Part shown: piece after piece, positions 1 to 4,827 of the stretch
Numbering within the stretch: the first letter of the stretch is position 1
How the letters are laid out: every line of letters begins with the position of its first letter
Assembly (NCBI GenBank): GCA_021780975.1
Contig: JAJXXS010000033.1
Span: 1-6,049, forward strand
Length of the DNA stretch: 6,049 nt
Source of the DNA: Pseudomonadota bacterium
GTDB lineage: Bacteria > Pseudomonadota > Gammaproteobacteria > Burkholderiales > Thiobacillaceae
Reading direction: 5' to 3'
Notes under the pieces: model-generated
The model's database searches: none
The model's input: only the letters and a program-made list of their open reading frames with translations
What the model was told of the DNA's origin: nothing
Position numbers and translations under genes: made by a program

Positions 1-433
1 CCACGGCCAGCGTGGCAGCGACGCCAAAGGGTATCGAGACGAGAAAGGCGGCCGCGATCACCATGCCGTCGACGAAATTGTGGAAGGCATCGCCCACGAG
101 GATGAGAAAGCCGCCGTTGCGGCTGTCATGGAGGGCGCAGGCGCCGTCATGGCAATGGCGCCAGAGGACTAGCTTTTCCAGGATGAAGAAGGCCACCATA
201 CCGGCCAGCACCGTGCTGGTCACCGGTAGCGGCGCAAGCTGCTGCAGCGCTTGCGGCAGCATGCCCAGCCAGGCGGCTGCAAGCAGGGTTCCCGTAGCAT
301 AGCTGAGCAGGACAGGCAGCAGCCGCGTTCGCACCGCCGCGGGAAAGGCCAGCAGGACGGCCCCGCCGAGCATCGCGCCGACGCTGCCCAGGAGGCTGAA
401 GAGGACGATCCAGAGCAAGGTCACCGTCGCCAT
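1..433 (-). CDS. ZIP-family divalent metal transporter, C-terminal part beyond the window
   Basis: Inner-membrane permease of the ZIP (SLC39-like) family, which moves Zn2+, Fe2+ or related divalent cations into the cytoplasm. The first 144 residues are visible and the frame stays open to the left edge. Three hydrophobic segments (about residues 5-30, 38-60 and 71-90) are followed by a short loop rich in His and Cys (residues 91-102, WRHCHDGACALH). After it comes the transmembrane-4 signature GDAFHNFVDG (114-123), whose His118, Asn119 and Asp122 are in the family's metal-path motif. The ATG at 433 is firm because an in-frame TGA lies five codons upstream; the ribosome-binding site is weak (a GGAG lies about 16 bases upstream). 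The gene follows the TonB-like gene on the same strand after 85 bases, so co-transcription is likely. Metal specificity cannot be read from this fragment. Confidence 0.9.
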   Translation of the reverse strand, partial: MATVTLLWIVLFSLLGSVGAMLGGAVLLAFPAAVRTRLLPVLLSYATGTLLAAAWLGMLPQALQQLAPLPVTSTVLAGMVAFFILEKLVLWRHCHDGACALHDSRNGGFLILVGDAFHNFVDGMVIAAAFLVSIPFGVAATLAV

Positions 434-518
434 CCCTGAAAGACTTCAACTCCGAAGGGCGGCCGCTTCGCGGCAGGATCCGGATGCCTGGAGCGCACTG
501 TCGCCGCGTGGACTGTGT

Positions 519-1241
519 TCATGGCCCCAGCTTACTGACTGCGCCCTGGCCGTTGAAATCAAACTTCACCTTGATGAGGATCTTGCAGCGCACCGCCTCG
601 TCGTGGCGTATGGCGGGCGAGAAGCGCGCGCCTTTGAAGGCGGCCAGGGCGGCTTGCTCGAAATAGCCGGGCGGATCCGCGGACATGACCTTGGCGTCGA
701 TCACCCGTCCGTCGGCCTCCAGGTGCAATTCCACGGTGACCGTGCCGGAAAGCTGGCGGTCCAGCGCGGCGCCGGGGTAGAGCGGCTGGATGGGTTGCAG
801 GGCGTGCGGCTGCACGTCGAGTTCGCGCGCGGAATAGTAGACGGGATTGGCCAGCAAGGGCACGTCAAGGCTTGGACCGGGCTTGGCTTCCGTGTCCGGG
901 TTGTTGGGCAGTGCGGCCGCCTTCGGCGCAGCGGCCGGGGGTTGCGTCGCTGCAGGGGCTGGCGGCGTGGGAGGCGCCGGCTTGGGAGCAGGCGTTGCGG
1001 CATGGGGTGGGGTGGCCTTGGCGGCGGGAGCGGCCGGCGGCGAGGGCGCAACGGCAGTTTGCGCGGTCGCCGCCGGGCGGGCCTCCAGCTGGGCGGTGAG
1101 CACGGGCGCCGGCGCCGTCGGCAAGCGCGCTGGGCGAATTTGCACCAGGCCGATGATGGCCAGGTGCAGGGCCGCGGAGATCCACAAGGCGGCCAGCGGC
1201 AGGCGCCAATGCGGCGGTATGCTGGGTTCTTCCACGCTCAC
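519..1241 (-). CDS. TonB-type energy transducer
   Basis: A 240-residue TonB-family protein. Such proteins span the periplasm and pass proton-motive energy from ExbB-ExbD to outer-membrane TonB-dependent receptors. The domain order is classic. A short cytoplasmic N terminus leads to one transmembrane anchor (about residues 14-34) with the S-x3-H pattern (Ser22, His26), matching the functionally important His of E. coli TonB. A Pro/Ala-rich periplasmic spacer follows (about 40-125). The C-terminal TonB domain (about 153-230) begins with YPGAALDRQLSGTVTVEL and contains LEADGRV and a Phe-Ser-Pro-Ala block. The start is GTG: no ATG precedes the membrane anchor, and no ATG, GTG or TTG lies between 1241 and the upstream in-frame TAA. 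A second GTG at residue 3 is also possible. No exbB or exbD is in the window, so its partners are elsewhere. The receptor served is unknown; the downstream ZIP gene hints at metal supply. Confidence 0.9.
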   Translation of the reverse strand: MSVEEPSIPPHWRLPLAALWISAALHLAIIGLVQIRPARLPTAPAPVLTAQLEARPAATAQTAVAPSPPAAPAAKATPPHAATPAPKPAPPTPPAPAATQPPAAAPKAAALPNNPDTEAKPGPSLDVPLLANPVYYSARELDVQPHALQPIQPLYPGAALDRQLSGTVTVELHLEADGRVIDAKVMSADPPGYFEQAALAAFKGARFSPAIRHDEAVRCKILIKVKFDFNGQGAVSKLGP

Positions 1242-1335
1242 GCTACTCGATAGGGGCGAAGTGCGGCCAGGACATGCTGGCGGGCCATCTTAGCACTGTG
1301 TAGCATGAGGGCCCCCCGAAGGATGACAGGTTCTG
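1242..1335. promoter_or_regulatory. Divergent intergenic region, candidate promoters both ways
   Basis: These 94 bases separate the TonB-like gene (minus) from the cysteine-cluster/archease/rtcB run (plus), so start signals for both units should lie here or just inside the genes. On the minus strand an extended -10-like TGCTAAGAT occupies 1287-1295, with no good -35; it would give a leader of roughly 40 bases. On the plus strand TAGCAT at 1301-1306 matches a -10 at four of six positions, also without a convincing -35. A GAAGGA at 1318-1323 and an AGG at 1328-1330 may serve as ribosome-binding sites for the plus-strand gene. The promoter assignments are inference from weak matches. Confidence 0.35.
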
Positions 1336-1818
1336 ATGATGCAACGCCACTGCCAGCCCTGCACCGCCTGCTGCGACGGCTGGCTGCAGATCACCGTGGA
1401 CGATCAGCCGGTCTATCCCGGCAAGCCTTGCCCGCACAGCACCGGCCGTTCTTGCCGCATTTTCGAGCAGCGGCCGGTGGATCCCTGCCGCCAGTTCGTC
1501 TGCGCCTGGCTGGCGCCGCACAGTCATCTGCCCGAGGATTTTCGCCCCGATCTCGCGCGCGCCATCGTTCTGGCCGATGTGCGCCGCTGGCAGGGGCGGC
1601 CGGTGGATGTGGCCGTGCCGGTGGGGCGGCGCATCCCCGGCAAGACCCTGGCGTGGCTCAAGGAATATTCGCGCCTGCATCGGCGCCCCCTGATCTATCT
1701 CGAGCAGGCCAACAAGCATCTGCCATACAGTCGTGAACAAATGGCGCAGGCGTTCGGGCCGCCGGATTTCCAGGCCGAGATGCTGGCGCGGCTGAAGGCG
1801 GGGGCTAGACTGTGGTGA
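1336..1818 (+). CDS. YkgJ-type cysteine-cluster protein (CxxCxxCC domain)
   Basis: A 160-residue soluble protein of the YkgJ/UPF0153 kind, a family named for a putative zinc- or iron-chelating cysteine cluster and without an established biochemical role. The N terminus carries Cys6, Cys9, Cys12 and Cys13 (CQPCTACCDG), the family signature. Four more cysteines follow at 32, 40, 51 and 56 (in GKPCPH, RSCRIF, DPCRQFVC). Together they could hold a metal ion or an iron-sulfur cluster. The remaining 100 residues have no cysteine and look helical and basic, and no signal peptide or membrane segment is seen. ATG codons at 1336 and 1339 are both usable: an AGG at 1328-1330 lies 5 or 8 bases before them, so the protein may start at residue 2. 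It is the first gene of a run with archease (19-base gap) and rtcB, which suggests a role linked to RNA ligation, but that is inference. Confidence 0.85.
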   Translation: MMQRHCQPCTACCDGWLQITVDDQPVYPGKPCPHSTGRSCRIFEQRPVDPCRQFVCAWLAPHSHLPEDFRPDLARAIVLADVRRWQGRPVDVAVPVGRRIPGKTLAWLKEYSRLHRRPLIYLEQANKHLPYSREQMAQAFGPPDFQAEMLARLKAGARLW

Positions 1819-1837
1819 GTGGGCCCAGGACAGTGAA

Positions 1838-2263
1838 ATGGCGGAAGTGGCAAATCCCGGCTGGGGGTATTTCGAACACGAAGCCGATATCGGCGTGATC
1901 GGCCGCGGGCCTACGCTGGCGGCGGCGCTGGAACAGGCGGCCGCCGCCACCTTCGCCATCATGGCCGATCCTGTCCAAGTGGAGCAGCGCATCCAGGTGG
2001 ATTTCGAATTCACCGAAACGGACCCTGACTACGTCCTCGTCACCCTGCTCAACCGGCTGCTCGCGGAAGCCCGCCTGCAGCACGCCGTCTTTTCCCGCTT
2101 CCAGGTGCGCCAGGACGGCGAACGCTGGCAGGTGGAGGCAGGAGGCGAGCTGTGGCGCAGCGACCTGGCGCGCGGCACCGAGGTCAAGGGCGCCACCCTC
2201 ACCATGCTTGCCGTGCAGCGCGTTCGCGGCGGCTGGGAAGCGCGCTGCGTGGTCGACGTGTGA
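1838..2263 (+). CDS. Archease, RtcB RNA-ligase activator
   Basis: A small (141-residue) cytoplasmic protein of the archease family, which helps RtcB become guanylylated and turn over repeatedly. The family signature is clear: YFEHEADIGVIG at residues 11-22 (His14, Asp17), a central acidic patch (around 59-64), LLNRLLAEA (70-78), and the C-terminal block VKGATLTML (116-124) followed by GGWEARCVVDV. The conserved penultimate Asp140 and Asp17 correspond to acidic residues that bind metal in studied archeases. In the VKGAT block most homologues I recall have a His where this protein has Thr122 (compare KAxTYH). The start ATG at 1838 has AGGA at 1827-1830, seven bases upstream. It sits 19 bases after the cysteine-cluster gene, and its stop codon overlaps the ribosome-binding site of rtcB. 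That genetic pairing supports the assignment independently. Confidence 0.93.
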   Translation: MAEVANPGWGYFEHEADIGVIGRGPTLAAALEQAAAATFAIMADPVQVEQRIQVDFEFTETDPDYVLVTLLNRLLAEARLQHAVFSRFQVRQDGERWQVEAGGELWRSDLARGTEVKGATLTMLAVQRVRGGWEARCVVDV

Positions 2264-2265
2264 GG
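2262..2265 (+). promoter_or_regulatory. rtcB ribosome-binding site overlapping the archease stop
   Basis: GAGG at 2262-2265 overlaps the TGA stop of archease (2261-2263) and lies five bases before the ATG at 2271. It fixes the rtcB start there, rather than at the in-frame ATG at 2208 inside archease, and points to translational coupling of the two genes. Confidence 0.7.
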
Positions 2266-2270
2266 CTGTC

Positions 2271-3692
2271 ATGAATCTGCAAGGACTGAAGGAAATCGCG
2301 CCGCAGTGCTGGAGCCAGCCGGCCGGCGCCGGGATGGCGGAAGTCAGGCTGTTTGCCAGCCGCGACCTGCTGGAGGCCATGGACGAAAAAGTGCGCGAGC
2401 AGATCAGCAACGTCGCCCGCCTGCCCGGCTTGGTGGGTGCCGCCATGACCATGCCGGACGCACACTGGGGCTACGGCTTTCCCATCGGCGGCGTGGCGGC
2501 CTTCGACGCCGAGGCCGGCGGGATCGTGTCCGCGGGTGGCGTAGGCTTCGACATCTCCTGCGGCATCCGCTGTCTGAGGAGCGATCTGACCTTGCCCCAA
2601 CTGTTGCCTCACGCCGAAGCGCTGGCCAATCAATTGTTCCGCGACATTCCCGCCGGCGTGGGCGAGGAGGGCGACCTCAAGCTGTCCGTGCCGGAAATCG
2701 AGCGCGTCATGCTGCAGGGCGCGCATTGGGCGGTCGAGCAGGGCTACGGTGTCGCCGAGGATCTGGAATACGTCGAGGAGCGTGGCCGCGTTCCGGGGGC
2801 CGTGCCGGCGCAGGTGTCCGACCTCGCCAAGAAGCGTCAGCGCGGCGAGATGGGCACGCTTGGCTCGGGCAACCACTATCTGGAAGTGCAGGTCGTGGAC
2901 AAAATCTACGACGCCGCAGTGGCGGCAGCCTTCGGTCTCCGACAGGATCAGGTCGTGATATCCATCCACTGTGGCTCGCGCGGTCTGGGGCATCAGATCG
3001 GCACCGACTACCTCGTGAGTCTCGCCCGCGCCGCCGGCCGCCTAGGCATACAACTGCCGGAGCGCGAGCTGGCCTGCGCGCCCATCCTTTCACCCGAAGG
3101 GCAGGAGTACCTGGGGGCGATGAACGCCGCCATCAACGTGGCGCTGGCCAACCGCCAGATGCTCACGCATCTCACCCGGGCCGCCTTTGCCCGCATCCTG
3201 CCGGACGCGAACCTGGACACGCTGTTCGACGTCTCGCACAACACCTGCAAAGTGGAAAGCCACGTCGTTGACGGACGCGCGCGCCGTTTGTACGTCCACC
3301 GCAAAGGTGCTACCCGTGCTTTCCCACCCGGCCACCCCGACTTGCCGCAAAAATACCGCAAGGCGGGCCAGCCGGTCATCATCGGCGGCAGCATGGGCAC
3401 CGGCTCCTACGTGCTGGCAGGCCTGGCCGGCAATCCGGCGTGGGCGTCCGCTTCCCACGGCGCGGGCCGCGCCATGAGCCGCAACGCCGCCCTCAAGCGC
3501 TGGCAGGGACGGCAGCTCATCGATGAGCTGCGCGCGCGTGGCATCCTCATCCGTACCCGCTCCCTGCGTGGGGCGGCGGAAGAAGCCCCGGGCGCCTACA
3601 AGGATGTCGAGCGCGTGGCCTTGGCCACCGAGCAGGCAGGTCTCGCCAAGCGCGTCGCCTTTCTGCGGCCGGTGGTGTGCATCAAGGGCTGA
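2271..3692 (+). CDS. rtcB: RNA-splicing ligase RtcB, GTP- and Mn2+-dependent
   Basis: RtcB joins RNA 2',3'-cyclic-phosphate or 3'-phosphate ends to 5'-OH ends in the cytoplasm, using GTP and Mn2+ through a histidine-GMP intermediate. In bacteria it serves RNA repair. The 473 residues match the longer archaeal-type RtcB (P. horikoshii about 481) better than E. coli RtcB (about 408). All catalytic blocks are present: GVGFDISCGIR with Asp94 and Cys97, LGSGNHYLEV with Asn201 and His202, SIHCGSRGLGHQIG with His233, DVSHNTCKVESH with His323, the KGATRAFPPGHPDLP loop (345-359), IIGGSMGTGSY (370-380), and SHGAGR with His396, the expected GMP-bound histidine. They align closely with D95, C98, N202, H203, H234, H329 and H404 of the P. 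horikoshii enzyme. The ATG at 2271 is preferred for its GAGG site and for the family-typical MNLQGL-like N terminus. No RtcA cyclase or RtcR regulator gene is seen beside it; archease lies directly upstream instead. Confidence 0.97.
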   Translation: MNLQGLKEIAPQCWSQPAGAGMAEVRLFASRDLLEAMDEKVREQISNVARLPGLVGAAMTMPDAHWGYGFPIGGVAAFDAEAGGIVSAGGVGFDISCGIRCLRSDLTLPQLLPHAEALANQLFRDIPAGVGEEGDLKLSVPEIERVMLQGAHWAVEQGYGVAEDLEYVEERGRVPGAVPAQVSDLAKKRQRGEMGTLGSGNHYLEVQVVDKIYDAAVAAAFGLRQDQVVISIHCGSRGLGHQIGTDYLVSLARAAGRLGIQLPERELACAPILSPEGQEYLGAMNAAINVALANRQMLTHLTRAAFARILPDANLDTLFDVSHNTCKVESHVVDGRARRLYVHRKGATRAFPPGHPDLPQKYRKAGQPVIIGGSMGTGSYVLAGLAGNPAWASASHGAGRAMSRNAALKRWQGRQLIDELRARGILIRTRSLRGAAEEAPGAYKDVERVALATEQAGLAKRVAFLRPVVCIKG

Positions 3693-3696
3693 AGGG

Positions 3697-3715
3697 TTTA
3701 GCGCTGTGCGCTAAA
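3697..3715. terminator. Stem-loop at the convergent rtcB/radical SAM junction
   Basis: TTTAGCGC (3697-3704) and GCGCTAAA (3708-3715) form a perfect 8-bp stem around a TGT loop, five bases after the rtcB stop and 14 bases beyond the end of the opposing gene. Its symmetry and its place between two convergent operons suggest a bidirectional transcription end or RNA 3'-end protection. There is no T-run after the stem on either strand, so it is not a textbook intrinsic terminator. Confidence 0.45.
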
Positions 3716-3729
3716 AGCGACTCGGGCCT

Positions 3730-4827
3730 TCACGCTTCCGTTGCCTCCATCTGCAGGCGCACGGGAATGCGGCGGCGGCCAAAGCTTTCTGCCTTGTCCG
3801 CGAAACGTCCGGCGATCGCGCGGTCGCAATGCGGGCAACTCCCCTGGGGGGTCAACTCATAGCGCTCGATCTGGTGCCAATCGCGGCTGATGAGCGGCTT
3901 CCGGCATGTCGGGCAATAGGTTGTCCCGCCCTCGGCGTCATGGACATTGCCCGTGTAGACATAGTGCATGCCCTCGCCCTGCGCGATACGGCGCGCCCGC
4001 TGCAGGGTGGATGCAGGCGTGGGCGGGATGTCACGCATCTTCCAGTCCGGGTGAAACGCCGTGAAGTGCAAGGGCACGTCCTGTCCGAGCTCCCGCACGA
4101 TCCAGCGGCTCATGGCCTCGATTTCCGCGTCGCTGTCGTTGTGGCCGGGGATGAGCAGCGTGGTGATCTCGAACCACACATTCGTGTCGTGCTTCAGGTA
4201 GGCGAGCGTATCCAGCACAGGGTTGAGATGCGCGCCGCTGAGCTTGAAATAGAACTCATCCGTGAAGGCCTTGAGGTCCACGTTGGCGGCATCCATCTTG
4301 GCGTAGAATTCGCGCCGCGGTGCCTCATGCATGTAGCCAGCGGTCACGGCCACGGTCTTGATGCCGGCGTCGCGGCAGGCGTCCGCCACGTCCATGGCAT
4401 ATTCGGCGAACACCACCGGATCGTTGTAGGTGAAGGCGACGCTGCGGCTGCCAGTCTCCTTGGCAGCGCGGGCGATGTCCTCGGGGCCCGCAGCGTCCAT
4501 CAGACGGTCCATTTCCTTGGAGCGGCTGATGTCCCAGTTCTGACAGAACTTGCAGGCCAGGTTGCAGCCGGCGGTGCCGAAGGACAAGACCGATGAGCCA
4601 GGGTGGAAATGGTTCAACGGCTTCTTCTCGATGGGATCGATGCAAAAGCCGGAAGAGCGCCCATAGGTGGTCAGCACCATGCGCCCGTTTTCCATCTTGC
4701 GCACGAAGCAGGCACCGCGCTGCCCTTCGTGCAGGCGGCAGTCGCGCGGACAGAGGTCGCACTGGATGCGGCCGCCCTCCATGGCATGCCACCAGCGGCC
4801 CTGATAAGTGGAATCGGCCACGCTCAT
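3730..4827 (-). CDS. amrS: AmmeMemoRadiSam system radical SAM enzyme
   Basis: A 365-residue radical SAM protein related to pyruvate formate-lyase activating enzymes, belonging to the AmmeMemoRadiSam system, whose reaction is not established. The cluster motif CNLACKFC gives Cys88, Cys92 and Cys95 for the [4Fe-4S] cluster that cleaves S-adenosylmethionine. Ahead of it lies a family-typical block with CDLCPRDC and GQRGACFVR (Cys23, 26, 30, 40). Behind the barrel (TYNDP at 133-137, VDLKAF, ITTLLIPGHND, HFTAFHPDWKM) are two CxxC pairs, CPTC (305-308) and CPHC (331-334), resembling a zinc ribbon or auxiliary cluster site. I chose the ATG at 4827 because GGAG at 4834-4837 sits six bases upstream and the codon overlaps the preceding stop as ATGA. 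An in-frame ATG at 4839 has no such site. The upstream MEMO-AMMECR1 gene is its operon partner, so the two are translationally coupled. Confidence 0.95.
   Translation of the reverse strand: MSVADSTYQGRWWHAMEGGRIQCDLCPRDCRLHEGQRGACFVRKMENGRMVLTTYGRSSGFCIDPIEKKPLNHFHPGSSVLSFGTAGCNLACKFCQNWDISRSKEMDRLMDAAGPEDIARAAKETGSRSVAFTYNDPVVFAEYAMDVADACRDAGIKTVAVTAGYMHEAPRREFYAKMDAANVDLKAFTDEFYFKLSGAHLNPVLDTLAYLKHDTNVWFEITTLLIPGHNDSDAEIEAMSRWIVRELGQDVPLHFTAFHPDWKMRDIPPTPASTLQRARRIAQGEGMHYVYTGNVHDAEGGTTYCPTCRKPLISRDWHQIERYELTPQGSCPHCDRAIAGRFADKAESFGRRRIPVRLQMEATEA

Noticed and set aside
603..1253. Long open frame on the plus strand opposite the TonB-like gene, and a second (847-1293)
   Set aside because: They are composed of Gly/Arg- or Gly/Ala-rich low-complexity translation of the antisense of a Pro/Ala-rich spacer, with no recognisable family, while the minus-strand TonB frame has clear domains.
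1305..1736. Plus-strand frame of 143 residues overlapping the cysteine-cluster gene
   Set aside because: It is out of frame with the gene that has the CxxCxxCC signature, and its translation is Arg/Ala-rich without motifs.
2208..2270. A 21-residue N-terminal extension of RtcB from the in-frame ATG at 2208
   Set aside because: It would lie inside archease, has no family-like sequence, and the ATG at 2271 has a well-spaced GAGG site.
1243..2993. Three long minus-strand open frames (1243-2013, 1805-2452, 2199-2993)
   Set aside because: They lie antisense to the cysteine-cluster, archease and rtcB genes, all of which carry strong family motifs. In GC-rich DNA such shadow frames are common, and none shows a recognisable motif.
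2306..3271. Alternative plus-strand frame of 321 residues inside rtcB
   Set aside because: It is an Arg/Gly-rich out-of-frame shadow of rtcB.
3829..4596. Plus-strand frame of 255 residues opposite the radical SAM gene
   Set aside because: It is antisense to a gene with intact radical SAM motifs and itself shows no family features.
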